A stretch of DNA of 45,594 nt from Bacteroidales bacterium (GCA_021740175.1 JAIPAH010000007.1:1-45594); one strand, 5' to 3'; shown: positions 1 to 9,799, counted from the stretch's first letter. Numbers and translations are program-made. The notes: generated from the sequence alone by a model not told the origin.

Positions 1-2468
1 GCATAATGTTTAAAGGTAGCTCCTATTGAAAAATCACGGAACACTTCATAATCAGCCGTTAATGAAGCTGTCGTTTGTGCAGCATCCCCTACTTTAAGGT
101 CTTTAGCATAAATGGTAGCCTCACCGACAAATTCTTGGTCTTCATCATAGATTTGAGCAATCAGGTTATCGGTCCATTGCCAATCCCCTAGAGAAAGCAT
201 GCCTTTCATTTTAAACCGGTCGGTTGGCACATATTCAGCGGTAACTTCGATGCCCTGATGGAGTGCATCCAATCCCGGCAAGTTAGCCGTATAATCGGCA
301 AAAGAGCGAGTAATGGCCTTATCCAGCCAGTTTGTACGGTACAGGGTTATGTTTGTGTTGAACTTAGGGGAATTGAATTTGTAGCCTATTTCGGCAGAGA
401 AAATTTTCTCATGGCGCGCTCCATCATTCACTTCGTTTGTGTAACCGACAAAAGCATACCGGAAGAATGGTGCCCTGGTAAAATAACCCGTATTGGCAAA
501 AACTTTATGACGCGGGGCTACATTGAAGCTTACACCACCTTTTATACTGTAGGCCCAAAAGTCTGTCCATTCGCCGGTTTGATAAACATGATCCACATCA
601 GTGAATAAACTTTTATTTTGAGTGTATAGATTTTTCATTTGTTGGTTGGATAAAGAGAGCTGACCCAACTCATTACGCTTATTCTCTTTTAAGCTATTCC
701 ATGTTTCCCTTTCTTCTTGAAGTTTTTCGTTATCCGGGTTGATATTGTCAACATCATAAGTTTCCTGCATGATATCATTATCAAAATAAGTAAAATAGTC
801 GATACGTCGATATGATGTATTGGATAACGATGCCGTTATGAATGCCGAGTACCAGCCTTTTACAATCTCAGCTTGGCCAAAAAGACCACCCCACATAACT
901 TCACCGATGTTGTAATACGAAAATTTGTCTCCCTCGTAGAGTTTGGTGTCTTCAGCGCGGTTCTTATTTTGGTTGCTCAGGAAATAATCTCCTCCCATTA
1001 AATCAGTGAGTTCATTATAATGGTAGCCTTTGTAATAGCGTCCGTCGAATCCTGCGGTGATGTTAATATCCTGCCATTTGGTATTGTAATTGGAAAGGAT
1101 TCCATACCAGTCGTGGCGGTTGACCCCCATCGAAACAACAGCTTTGGAACCGTTCCTGGCATCTTGGTTTTCCTGGATGACAGCATTATAATCCAATAAC
1201 CCGTCAGCAGTAAGTTTTGTGTTTTCATAAGGCTCCCCTGTCGGGTATTGATATTCTAACCAGTGGTCTTGTTCTCCCTGGATGCGGCGACCACCGCCAT
1301 TGGAGAAGGATGCATAAATGGCTGTCGAAAGCTTGGAATCTTTGCCAATATCCCAATAGTGGTTTAAAGAGATTTGCGGTTTATGATATTTGTTATAAGC
1401 ATATCCGGTATTATAGATTTCTCCTTCGCGGATGCCATAATCCGTATTAAGTCGTCGGCCATCTTTATGATTTCGGTAATAATCAATCAAGTGCCATGTA
1501 CTGCGTTGGTTATGCCATTGCGGAGCACCAAAGGCAGTTAGTGACAGGAAATGATCATCATTGATTTTTTTGGAGACATTAAGAAAATAGGAGTAAGCTT
1601 TGAAGTTAGTGGCTTTTACATAACCTTCGCCGTTTGTCATTGATCCGCTAAGCGTTACGGCCCAATCGTTATCCATAAGCCCGGTAGAAAGTGAAAAGTT
1701 TCTTTTAGCATAACCATTATTTCCGGTTGTTAAGGATACCGAACCACCTCTTTCAGCATCCGTGGATTGGGTGATAATATTAATGGTTCCCCCAACTGAG
1801 GAAATAGCCAATTTGGAAGCCCCCAAACCTCTTTGCACCTGCATAGTTCGTGTGACATCGGAAAGTCCGGCCCAGTTTGACCAGTAAACCTGGCCGTTTT
1901 CCATATCATTAACGGGTACTCCATTAATCAATACGCCAATATTATCGGAATTAAAACCCCGAAGGTTGATACGCGAGTCGCCATAACCTCCTCCGCGTTT
2001 TGTGGCGTAAACACTAGGCGTCGTTTCCAGCATTTCCGGGAATTGTTTACTCCCCATTTTCTCTTCAATGTCCTCAGGTTCTATGGTTGACACAGAGATT
2101 GGTGTTTCCCTGTCTTTCACATACGAAGAAACCACCTTAATCTCTTGTAGTCCAATGGCACTGGGCTGTAATTTAATTGTCTCCAAATTATTTTTCCCGG
2201 AAGATACTGTTAGAGTTTTAGTCTTTTTAACATATCCTACATAGGAAATAACTAAGTTTTGCTCCCCAGCAGGAGCTTCAAAGCTAAAATTTCCGTCCAA
2301 ATCCGTCGCCGCACCTTGCGAGGTGCCCTCTAATTTAATAGTAGCACCGATCAAAGGTTCTTCCGTCTCGGCATCAATGATCTTCCCGCTAATGGTTTGC
2401 GCAAGTGTGCTCAGACCTGCCAGTGTAAAGGTCAAAAGCAACAATGCCGCCATACTAAATTTTCTCAT
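1..2468 (-). CDS. TonB-dependent outer-membrane receptor (3' end outside window)
   Basis: The frame is open from an ATG at 2468 to the left edge, giving 822 codons without a stop. It begins with a signal peptide (MRKFSMAALLLLTFTLAG), then a CarboxypepD_reg-like domain at about residues 25-105 (TISGKIIDAETEEPLIGATI), then a plug domain with LRGFNSDNIGVLINGVPVND, then an aromatic-rich barrel. Such receptors take up ligands across the outer membrane with TonB energy; the ligand is not evident. No susD follows upstream, so it is probably not part of a SusCD pair, but the downstream side is not visible. The last residues seen (DFSIGATFKHY) look like near-terminal barrel strands, so little is probably missing. 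The protein class is secure, the substrate unknown. Confidence 0.93.
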   Translation of the reverse strand, partial: MRKFSMAALLLLTFTLAGLSTLAQTISGKIIDAETEEPLIGATIKLEGTSQGAATDLDGNFSFEAPAGEQNLVISYVGYVKKTKTLTVSSGKNNLETIKLQPSAIGLQEIKVVSSYVKDRETPISVSTIEPEDIEEKMGSKQFPEMLETTPSVYATKRGGGYGDSRINLRGFNSDNIGVLINGVPVNDMENGQVYWSNWAGLSDVTRTMQVQRGLGASKLAISSVGGTINIITQSTDAERGGSVSLTTGNNGYAKRNFSLSTGLMDNDWAVTLSGSMTNGEGYVKATNFKAYSYFLNVSKKINDDHFLSLTAFGAPQWHNQRSTWHLIDYYRNHKDGRRLNTDYGIREGEIYNTGYAYNKYHKPQISLNHYWDIGKDSKLSTAIYASFSNGGGRRIQGEQDHWLEYQYPTGEPYENTKLTADGLLDYNAVIQENQDARNGSKAVVSMGVNRHDWYGILSNYNTKWQDINITAGFDGRYYKGYHYNELTDLMGGDYFLSNQNKNRAEDTKLYEGDKFSYYNIGEVMWGGLFGQAEIVKGWYSAFITASLSNTSYRRIDYFTYFDNDIMQETYDVDNINPDNEKLQEERETWNSLKENKRNELGQLSLSNQQMKNLYTQNKSLFTDVDHVYQTGEWTDFWAYSIKGGVSFNVAPRHKVFANTGYFTRAPFFRYAFVGYTNEVNDGARHEKIFSAEIGYKFNSPKFNTNITLYRTNWLDKAITRSFADYTANLPGLDALHQGIEVTAEYVPTDRFKMKGMLSLGDWQWTDNLIAQIYDEDQEFVGEATIYAKDLKVGDAAQTTASLTADYEVFRDFSIGATFKHY

Positions 2469-2529
2469 AGGTCAATTGTTTGATTATAAGTTGGTTACAG
2501 TAAATTAACATTTTTTAATTTATTAACTT

Positions 2530-2537
2530 CAAAAATA
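2530..2537 (-). promoter_or_regulatory. Candidate -7 box for the TonB receptor
   Basis: TATTTTTG on the minus strand, about 60 bp before the receptor ATG, fits the Bacteroidota -7 consensus TAnnTTTG. No clear -33 TTTG lies at the usual spacing, so the call is weak. Confidence 0.3.
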
Positions 2538-2783
2538 AATATTTCATCTGTTATGCGAATACTACCCTATAAAAATTTTAGGCTTTTCGGAAATTAGCTC
2601 TGGGATGTTATTTTATTAAGTTTCTGGTATTAAATAGATAGAAGCTTATTTTTAATTGATTATGAATAAATTTGGGAGGTAAATGGTGATAGATGTTTGT
2701 AAATCGGGTTTTTTGGACGCCGGTCTGATTTAAATGTTTTGAAAAAAATAACTACATTAGCATTGAATATGCAAAGAAAGTTC

Positions 2784-2800
2784 ACCCCGTAAAACGGGGT
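2784..2800. terminator. GC-rich hairpin in the gene-free stretch
   Basis: ACCCCGT-AAA-ACGGGGT forms a 7-bp stem with a 3-nt loop. No long T run follows on either strand, and no gene ends close by, so it may be an end of a relic element rather than a terminator. Confidence 0.3.
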
Positions 2801-3170
2801 TCAAAATCCCAAATATAAAGCTCCAAACCAGTCCGGCTCAGACGGATAAATTCCAACTTTGAAAACTCAAGCCCGAAAATGCCTTACGATGATTTGATAA
2901 GGATGAAGCTGGTTCTCCTCTTTTGTCGGCTCTCACAGCGCTGCCCATAATGCGGCAATGTTTTACTCGTTGCCGGCTACCTGTAAAATGAATGCCGTCG
3001 AACCTTCTAATGGCTGAAAAAAACCTTCCGAACTCCAGGATTATCCGGCTAATCGACTGGAAGAACTTCTGTGCCGGTAAAAGAATAGCAAATCGGCCGG
3101 CTAAATTATGAATGCAATTGGTCGAAGGGATACTATTTTATCCCATTAACCGGGTTTAATATTTATATAA
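2801..3170. other. Gene-free stretch with possible decayed transposase
   Basis: The stretch 2469-3317 has no open frame longer than about 60 codons. Between about 2890 and 3110 it is richer in GC than its surroundings and, read on the plus strand with stops and frame changes, gives fragments such as RCP*CGN and CRRTF that weakly resemble the zinc-binding N-terminus of ISL3-type transposases. This is only suggestive. The rest looks like ordinary AT-rich spacer carrying the promoters of the two divergent genes. Confidence 0.2.
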
Positions 3171-3317
3171 GTTATTGGAAAACAATTTTTTTTGTATAAA
3201 ATAATAGCTGGTAGTATCACCAAAGGAGTTTCCTGATATAAAACGGTAAAAATGTTAAGAAATGATGATGAAGGTTTAAACAGAAATCATATACCCATGT
3301 TACATCAATAAAGAATT

Positions 3318-3776
3318 ATGGAAGTTTTAATTACCAAGCAATTTTTACCAATAGGCCTCGAAGAAGCCTGGGAATTTTTCTCCAATCCGGGGAACCTAAA
3401 AGAGATTACCCCCGATTCCATGGGTTTTGATATTACTTCTGATTACATCGATGGAGAAATGTACCCGGGGATGATTATCACATACAAAGTGAGTCCTCTT
3501 TTAAATATTCCGCTTGATTGGATGACTGAGATAATGCACGTAAAAAAACCATACTATTTTATCGACAACCAGAAGAAAGGACCTTTTGCCGTGTGGCATC
3601 ATCAGCATCACTTCAGTGAGACAGAAGGCGGGGTCCAAATGAAAGATATTGTGCACTATGCTGCCCCGCTGGGGATACTTGGTTTGCCGGTTGAGAAAAC
3701 CATCATAAAAAAACGGGTTAAACATATCTTCGATTATCGTTATAAAATTCTGGAGGATTATTTCGGAAATGGATAA
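3318..3776 (+). CDS. SRPBCC-family ligand-binding-fold protein
   Basis: A 152-residue protein with the START/Bet v1-like (SRPBCC) pattern: N-terminal strand ITKQFLPIGLEEAWEFFSNPGNLKEITP, the central PLDWMTEI stretch, and a C-terminal helix from about residue 118. It matches the COG4276 type often found next to photolyase genes. These proteins bind hydrophobic ligands in a helix-grip cavity; the ligand here is unknown. There is no signal peptide, so it is cytoplasmic. Its stop overlaps the next start by 8 bp (ATGGATAA), and the third gene follows closely, so the three are surely one operon. The family is confident, the function is not. Confidence 0.85.
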   Translation: MEVLITKQFLPIGLEEAWEFFSNPGNLKEITPDSMGFDITSDYIDGEMYPGMIITYKVSPLLNIPLDWMTEIMHVKKPYYFIDNQKKGPFAVWHHQHHFSETEGGVQMKDIVHYAAPLGILGLPVEKTIIKKRVKHIFDYRYKILEDYFGNG

Positions 3777-4374
3777 CCATCTGGCCGATCATACCATCAT
3801 GGGGATAGATTATGGTTCCAAATTATCGGGTAATACGGTGATTGCTTTGTTGTGGGATCGAAGGATATCTTTTCATAAAGCAGCGAAGAAAAAAGATGCA
3901 GACCATATGATTATGGAAATATCAGAAAAATTCGGGCCGGATTACCTTTTTATTGATGCCCCGCTATCATTACCCGGAATTTACACGAATTCATCCGATT
4001 ATAATGATTATTTTTACAGGATAGCTGATAAAGAAATCGGAGCGATGTCGCCGATGTTTTTGGGCGGGTTAACCGCGCGGGCCATGCGTTTGGCTCATGA
4101 TTTGAATAAGAAAGGGATCAAAGTGATTGAGAGTTATCCGGCAGCCGTGGCACGTACGCTGAAATTTAACGACATGGGATATAAGAAGGAAAATCAGAAC
4201 ATAGCAAAGATTATACCCCTGCTGAAAGAATATTTGGGTATTCCATTCAAAGAAAGTGATGTCAGCACCTGGCATCACATCGACGCACTTCTGACGCTTG
4301 TCATTGCTAAACGCTACTTTGAATCTACGCATCGGGTTTTTGGAGAAAAAGACGAAGGACTTATATACGTTTAA
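3769..4374 (+). CDS. DUF429 protein (RNase H-like fold)
   Basis: 201 residues. Near the start stands MGIDYGSK, the first strand of an RNase H/actin-like fold with its acidic residue, followed by DYLFIDAPLSLP and the family signature PMFLGGLTARAM then VIESYPAAVAR. A late HHIDALLTLVIAKRY helix closes the domain, typical of DUF429. Family members are predicted nucleases without a settled role. The start at 3769 overlaps the SRPBCC stop; an internal Met at residue 11 (MGIDYG) is a possible alternative start. It lies 6 bp before the photolyase gene, which suggests a shared role in light or DNA-damage response, by inference only. Confidence 0.85.
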   Translation: MDNHLADHTIMGIDYGSKLSGNTVIALLWDRRISFHKAAKKKDADHMIMEISEKFGPDYLFIDAPLSLPGIYTNSSDYNDYFYRIADKEIGAMSPMFLGGLTARAMRLAHDLNKKGIKVIESYPAAVARTLKFNDMGYKKENQNIAKIIPLLKEYLGIPFKESDVSTWHHIDALLTLVIAKRYFESTHRVFGEKDEGLIYV

Positions 4375-4380
4375 CGCATT

Positions 4381-5913
4381 ATGAAAACATTACGACTAAT
4401 CTTAGGGGACCAGTTAAACTACAACCATTCCTGGTTCAAACAAACTCATGATGATGTTACCTACGTCATGATGGAAGTCAAAACCGAAACCTCCTATGTG
4501 AAACATCACGCTCAAAAAATCATAGGCATTTTCGCCGCCATGAGAGCTTTTGCCGGTTATTTGCAAGATAACGGGCATCGGGTGATATATTTTAAGCTCG
4601 ACGATGCCAACAATCGACAGTCTTTTGCTGAGAACATCAAAGCGCTGATACGCGATAATGAATTTGATAAGTTTGAGTATCTCCTGCCGGATGAGTACCG
4701 CGTGGACCAACATCTAAAAGAACTATCTGAGGATCTTTCGATTCCTGTGCACACCTATGACACTGAACATTTTTTAACTGATAGGGGAGAGGTGCAGGAG
4801 TTATTTCAAGGGAAAAAGAGCTATCTGATGGAGTCTTTTTACCGGTATATGCGCAAAAAACATCAGATATTAATGGCCCCCGCCGGAAAGCCTGAGGGTG
4901 GAAAATGGAATTTCGACAAATCTAACCGCAATAAATTACCCAAAGGTCACAGGCCGCCCCGGCCATACCAGTTTCATTATGATTATAAGGAAATCTATAA
5001 ATTATTGGATGAGTGCGGTACGGAGACATTTGGAAACCCTTCAGCCGGGGATTTTCAGTGGCCTGCTACCAGGAGCGACAGTCTTGAGCTTCTGGATTAT
5101 TTCATCAAAAATCTTCTTCCGCTATTCGGGGTTTACCAGGATGCCATGGACAATGACTTTTGGAGCCTTTATCATTCCCGTTTGTCTTTCTCGCTCAACG
5201 TCAAGATGCTTCATCCGCTGGAAGTGATTCGAAAAGTGGAAGCGGCTCATTATCAGAATAGCGATATAGATATCGCCCAGGCTGAAGGCTTTATCAGGCA
5301 AATACTCGGATGGCGTGAGTTTATGAGGGGCATTTACTGGGCACATATGCCCGGTTATGCTGGTCAAAACTATTTCGGGCATTACCGTAAGCTACCTGAG
5401 TTTTACTGGACAGGAAAAACCAATATGAATTGCCTTAGTAAGGCCATAGGCCAGTCACTGGAGCATGCTTATGCTCATCATATTCAGCGTTTGATGATTA
5501 CAGGGAATTTTGCTGTACTTAATGAGACCCATCCCGACGAAGTTGACCGGTGGTACCTGGGCATTTACATCGATGCCTTTGAATGGGTGGAAATGCCAAA
5601 TACCCGCGGTATGAGCCAGTTTGCCGATGGCGGGACATTGGCTACCAAGCCCTATGTGTCATCAGCCAATTACATCAACAAAATGAGCAATTACTGTAAA
5701 GGCTGCTACTACAATCCCAAGAAAACAACAGGGGAAGATGCCTGTCCGTTTAATTCCCTTTTCTGGAGTTTTTTGGATAAAAACCGGGAGTTGTTTTCAA
5801 AAAACCGCCGCATGAATTTTCTTGTCAAAAATTGGGAAAAACGGGATGCTACCGATCGGCAATCGGTTCTGGAGCAGGCGGAGTATTACAAAGGCAACGT
5901 AGATCAGCTCTGA
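4381..5913 (+). CDS. FeS-type photolyase/cryptochrome (PhrB-like)
   Basis: 510 residues, the usual length of the bacterial (6-4) photolyase / CryPro family (DPRP domain). It opens with TLRLILGDQLNYNHSWF, the antenna-chromophore domain, and ends in an all-helical FAD-binding domain (ILGWREFMRGIYW, NTRGMSQFADGG). Four cysteines at 351, 439, 442 and 455 (the last three in YCKGCYY...DACPF) match the [4Fe-4S] ligands known for Agrobacterium PhrB. It should bind FAD, a lumazine-type antenna and a cluster, and either repair UV (6-4) photoproducts or act as a blue-light sensor; sequence alone cannot decide. It is the third gene of an operon with SRPBCC and DUF429 proteins. Confidence 0.93.
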   Translation: MKTLRLILGDQLNYNHSWFKQTHDDVTYVMMEVKTETSYVKHHAQKIIGIFAAMRAFAGYLQDNGHRVIYFKLDDANNRQSFAENIKALIRDNEFDKFEYLLPDEYRVDQHLKELSEDLSIPVHTYDTEHFLTDRGEVQELFQGKKSYLMESFYRYMRKKHQILMAPAGKPEGGKWNFDKSNRNKLPKGHRPPRPYQFHYDYKEIYKLLDECGTETFGNPSAGDFQWPATRSDSLELLDYFIKNLLPLFGVYQDAMDNDFWSLYHSRLSFSLNVKMLHPLEVIRKVEAAHYQNSDIDIAQAEGFIRQILGWREFMRGIYWAHMPGYAGQNYFGHYRKLPEFYWTGKTNMNCLSKAIGQSLEHAYAHHIQRLMITGNFAVLNETHPDEVDRWYLGIYIDAFEWVEMPNTRGMSQFADGGTLATKPYVSSANYINKMSNYCKGCYYNPKKTTGEDACPFNSLFWSFLDKNRELFSKNRRMNFLVKNWEKRDATDRQSVLEQAEYYKGNVDQL

Positions 5914-6019
5914 TATAAAATCAGCAGTCTGAAGGCTTTTTAGACCAGGCTGAATGATCATTATTCAAGTTTCCCGGGTAACTTTATTGATAACCTTTAA
6001 CCTAATGCAGGCCATTTAT

Positions 6020-6802
6020 TTAAAACATAGTTTTGATTAAGCGCAGGTTGTGTGTGTATCGTCCTTTCTCTTGGTTGTAAATCCCTTGGTGGTCAATATA
6101 ATCTATCCTTACCAAACCCGATGCATGAATGATTCGGTCTTGAGTAATAAGAATACCCGTATGGGTGATGTGGCCTTCTTCATTATCAAAAAAAGCCAGG
6201 TCTCCGGGGGAGGCTTCCGATAGCAAATGGACATTTTCGCCCTGGTGGACTTGCTGTGAAGCATCCCTTAAAAGCCGGAATCCGGAAGCCTTATATACGA
6301 TTTGGGTGAATCCCGAGCAGTCGACGCCAAAAGGAGACTTGCCACCCCATAGATACGGAGCATTGCGAAAAACCATCGCATTCTCGATAATGGCACTTCT
6401 TTCGGGAGTTGTGTCCGGAGGCAACGTTTCTCCTTCATAGGTATAAATGGTATCGCCGATGTAAAAAGTTTCCTTCACAAAACCCGGCAGAGAAGTGCCG
6501 ATAAGTACCGGGATTAGAAAATTGTTTTTGTTGGAAGACAGGTAGTTTACAAAGTCAAGGCATACACTGGTGGGTACTTTGATAAGGGTGCGATAGGTTT
6601 TTTCTTCAAGGGGGGTGTATTGTTTGTCATCTATCCATCCTTCATAATTATCGAATTCCTGGCGTATATAAACCCAGTTTTTATATTGCCGAGTAACCTG
6701 GAAAAGGTCGCCGAAGAGCAATTGGGAGGACATTTCCGCCTCGTCGGAAGGGTAGCTGCGGACGGGTACCAGGCTGATTTCACAAATGCCGAATTTATTC
6801 AT
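6020..6802 (-). CDS. NlpC/P60 peptidase with SH3-like N-terminus (YkfC-like)
   Basis: 260 residues without signal peptide. Residues 1-60 and about 65-125 look like two bacterial SH3-type domains; 135-260 is an NlpC/P60 catalytic domain with Cys162 in GVDCSGF, His214 in HTGIL and His226 in IIHAS. This architecture matches the cytoplasmic gamma-D-glutamyl-L-diamino acid endopeptidases (YkfC / dipeptidyl peptidase VI) that trim murein peptides during cell-wall recycling. It stands alone, convergent with the photolyase operon and divergent from the PgpH-type gene. No dipeptide epimerase gene, a common partner, is nearby. The enzyme class is firm, the exact substrate inferred. Confidence 0.9.
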   Translation of the reverse strand: MNKFGICEISLVPVRSYPSDEAEMSSQLLFGDLFQVTRQYKNWVYIRQEFDNYEGWIDDKQYTPLEEKTYRTLIKVPTSVCLDFVNYLSSNKNNFLIPVLIGTSLPGFVKETFYIGDTIYTYEGETLPPDTTPERSAIIENAMVFRNAPYLWGGKSPFGVDCSGFTQIVYKASGFRLLRDASQQVHQGENVHLLSEASPGDLAFFDNEEGHITHTGILITQDRIIHASGLVRIDYIDHQGIYNQEKGRYTHNLRLIKTMF

Positions 6803-7069
6803 CTTTGTGAGGGTTTGGGTTTAGAAAAAATAGAATTTATTCAGTAACATACTCTGGTTTTACTTTTTGACAGAGTAAATATAAAATATTTCCTGAGGAT
6901 TTGAAAACCTTATGTAGTAAAGCTATAGCGAATTGGTTTACCGGAAAGGGATAAGCATTTTGGTTTATAATAATGAATCACTGAAAAACAATAGATTAAC
7001 CCATTTGTTTCAGGAGTTAGTGATTAATTTTGCAGACCTATTATAAAGAAGGGCAATAAACAGAATTTT

Positions 7070-7077
7070 TACCTTTG
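7070..7077 (+). promoter_or_regulatory. Candidate -7 box for the PgpH-type gene
   Basis: TACCTTTG followed by C, 24 bp before the ATG, is a good match to the Bacteroidota -7 element TAnnTTTG. No -33 TTTG is found at 19-21 bp spacing, so the promoter is tentative. The remaining 6803-7069 shows no other feature. Confidence 0.4.
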
Positions 7078-7100
7078 CAGGCTAAGTAAATAAAAACCGG

Positions 7101-9176
7101 ATGAATAAACTATTTGATTATTTAAGGGACAATTATTCGACCATTTATAAAATATTTTTACTGGTCATTACCATTGTCATTATTGTTTCATTCTTCCCTA
7201 AGATTGGGAAATTCAAGTATGAATATCATAAAGGCAAGCCCTGGATGTATGCCGATTTGATAGCCCCTTATGACTTCCCGATTTACAAAACCGAGAAGCA
7301 ACTCGAAGAGGATCGTACCAAAGCTCTTGAAGAATTTAATCCTTATTTTACCTATAGTGCGGCCAAAAGCAAAAAAACCCGGGAAGAATTCCGCGAAAAT
7401 TTCCGGCAGGCCTGGATGGATTATTATGGGAATGCAGGGGAAAGATATGAAAAGAATAAACGATTTGCTGCAGGCATATTGGATAGTATCCTGAAGCAGG
7501 GTATTATTCGGAGAAACCAGGAAATAAAAGATAAATCCGGCGATTTTGAAATCGTTCTCATCAAGAATAAAGTGGCTCGTAAACGTCCCCTGCGTTCATT
7601 TTATACGGTGAAAGAGGCTGACAGCATTATTGCCCGAGCTGTGGAAAAAACTGCCGATACCACGGCATTTATTAATGACAAATTAGTTTATACCGCTTTG
7701 CAGGATGCTTTGTCCCAGAATGTAGATTATGATGAAGAAAAGAGCGCCGAAGCTAAAGAGCGATTGCTTAATGAAGTTTCTCTTACCCGAGGTATGGTCC
7801 AGAAGGGAGAGCGCATCATTGCCAGGGGTGAGGTGGTATCTCCCCAAAAATACCAGGTGCTCAAATCATTTGAAAAACAATACAAGGAAAAAATCAGGGT
7901 GTCGGGAAACCAGGATTGGATTACAGCCGGGCAAGGGATGGTGATTACTATCTTAATGCTTGTGCTTTTCCTGTTTTATTATTTCTTCCGGCATTCCATA
8001 TTTGAAGAAAACAAGAAGATTATTTTCGTTTTCTTCGTGATGCTTTTGATAGTCTTAATAACAAGTTTGGTAGGAAAATATAACGTAGGATATGTTTACG
8101 TAATCCCCATTAGTGTGGTCCCCATTCTGATCCGGATATTCTTTGATGCCCGTTTTGTTATCGTCATTCACCTGGTCACGGTGATGATCCTGGGTTTTTT
8201 GGCGCCTAACGGGTTCAATTTTGTCATACTCAACATTGTCGCAGGGATGATGGCCATTATGAGCATTGTCCAGCTACATCGAAGGGCTCAGTTTTTTATG
8301 ACATCCCTGATCATCTTCATAACTTATTCTTTGGTTTATACAGGCTTACAGCTCATGCAACAAGGGAACCCGGCCGATCTCGAGCCTGTTCAGTATGGCT
8401 ATTTTGCCGGCAATGCCATCCTTACCCTTTTTGCCTATCCGCTTATCTACATCTTTGAAAAAAGCTTTGGGATGGTTACCGACATTACACTCCTTGAATT
8501 ATCTGATACGAATTCGCCTTTACTGCGTAGTCTGGTAACTAAGGCTCCCGGGACGTTCCAGCATTCGATGCAGGTAGCGAATCTTTCGGAAGAAGCTATA
8601 CGCGAAATAGGGGGGAATGCCCTCTTAGTTCGAACCGGTGCCCTTTATCATGATATAGGCAAGATGAACATGCCGGTGTATTTTGTTGAAAATCAAAAAG
8701 CAGGGATGAATCCCCATGAAGAACTTTCCTACGAGGAGAGTGCACGGATTATTATCAGCCATGTGATAAGAGGGGTGGAGATGGGTAAAAAGCGTGGTTT
8801 ACCCGAACAGATTATCGATTTTATTCGGACTCATCATGGAACACGTAAAGCCGATTACTTTTACATGAAGAGAAAACAGGAGGACCCGGACGGGATGGTT
8901 GACGAAAAGGAGTTTTCTTATCACGGGCCTGTTCCCTTTTCAAAGGAAACGGCAGTACTGATGATGGCCGATTCGGTTGAAGCCGCCTCGCGAAGCCTGA
9001 AAGCCCCGGACGAAAACAAGATTAATGATTTGGTTGAAAACCTGATTAACCGGTTGATTGCTGAAGATCAGCTTAATAATGCCAATATTACTTTTAAGGA
9101 TATCCGTATCGTGAAGAAAATCCTGAAACGGCAGTTGATGAATATTTATCATGTCAGGGTGGCTTATCCCGAGTAA
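7101..9176 (+). CDS. 7TMR-HD family phosphodiesterase (PgpH/YqfF type)
   Basis: 691 residues. One membrane segment near 17-33, a long extracytoplasmic 7TMR-HDED domain to about residue 275, then about seven membrane helices (280-460), then a cytoplasmic HD domain with QHSMQVANLSEEA and LYHDIGKM (His517-Asp518) and HHGT. This is the layout of PgpH, which hydrolyses cyclic di-AMP to pApA in Firmicutes; the Bacteroidota homologues are presumed to do the same. It may control turgor or wall stress, by inference. Its 3' end overlaps the convergent wbqC-like gene by 13 bp. Confidence 0.93.
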   Translation: MNKLFDYLRDNYSTIYKIFLLVITIVIIVSFFPKIGKFKYEYHKGKPWMYADLIAPYDFPIYKTEKQLEEDRTKALEEFNPYFTYSAAKSKKTREEFRENFRQAWMDYYGNAGERYEKNKRFAAGILDSILKQGIIRRNQEIKDKSGDFEIVLIKNKVARKRPLRSFYTVKEADSIIARAVEKTADTTAFINDKLVYTALQDALSQNVDYDEEKSAEAKERLLNEVSLTRGMVQKGERIIARGEVVSPQKYQVLKSFEKQYKEKIRVSGNQDWITAGQGMVITILMLVLFLFYYFFRHSIFEENKKIIFVFFVMLLIVLITSLVGKYNVGYVYVIPISVVPILIRIFFDARFVIVIHLVTVMILGFLAPNGFNFVILNIVAGMMAIMSIVQLHRRAQFFMTSLIIFITYSLVYTGLQLMQQGNPADLEPVQYGYFAGNAILTLFAYPLIYIFEKSFGMVTDITLLELSDTNSPLLRSLVTKAPGTFQHSMQVANLSEEAIREIGGNALLVRTGALYHDIGKMNMPVYFVENQKAGMNPHEELSYEESARIIISHVIRGVEMGKKRGLPEQIIDFIRTHHGTRKADYFYMKRKQEDPDGMVDEKEFSYHGPVPFSKETAVLMMADSVEAASRSLKAPDENKINDLVENLINRLIAEDQLNNANITFKDIRIVKKILKRQLMNIYHVRVAYPE

Positions 9177-9799
9177 TAATGATATATCTTGGCAGCCAGA
9201 TTTTCCAGGTAGGCTGTGGCTTCCGGACCCAGGTTGAAAAGCAAATCAATGACGCTGAGGTTGTGCAGAAAGGGTAAGCGATCCTCGAACACCTGGATGT
9301 ATTCAGGGATTAGAACATGATCTTTTTGCTGATTAAAAAAATCGCGGTAATCATAATCGATAGCCTCTTTCTCAAGGTAACCCGAAGATGTTGCCACAGG
9401 TTGATTAATATTCAATAAGACAAATAGTTTTCGCAGGAGCTCCACATTAAGATCGACTATAGTGTCATACTTTTTTTCATAAAACGGCTTGATTTCAGAT
9501 TCATAATACAGGAAATAGGGAGAATTACTGTAAAATGACCGGATAGCTCTCCAGTGATTTTGCTGCCAGTTTTCTTTATACGAAATTTTTACTTCCCTGA
9601 CAGGTGTATGATGTCTGTCTTTGGAAACAGGTACGGATAAGCGATAACGGCCCTTCGGAGAAGCTATTTCGGCGCGATTGCGGTAGGTGCGTTTCGGCCA
9701 GTGTTCATAGAGATCAATGACCGGCGAGGAAGCTGCCATAAAATAGGCTACATAACTGATTGGAGGAAGATAAGCTATCGGAAACGCTTGTTGACTCAA
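9164..9799 (-). CDS. WbqC-family protein
   Basis: 211 residues matching the WbqC-like family: YLPPISYVAYFMAASSPVIDLYEHWPKRTYRNR near the start, then RYRLSVPVS, the YKENWQQNHWRAIRSFYSNSPYF block, and YFxYYESEIKPFY. Family members sit in O-antigen or aminosugar gene clusters in proteobacteria, but are also found alone in most Bacteroidota, as here; the biochemical role is unknown. The gene is single, ends inside the convergent PgpH-type gene, and has the thioredoxin terminator just upstream of its start. Confidence 0.9.
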   Translation of the reverse strand: MSQQAFPIAYLPPISYVAYFMAASSPVIDLYEHWPKRTYRNRAEIASPKGRYRLSVPVSKDRHHTPVREVKISYKENWQQNHWRAIRSFYSNSPYFLYYESEIKPFYEKKYDTIVDLNVELLRKLFVLLNINQPVATSSGYLEKEAIDYDYRDFFNQQKDHVLIPEYIQVFEDRLPFLHNLSVIDLLFNLGPEATAYLENLAAKIYHYYSG

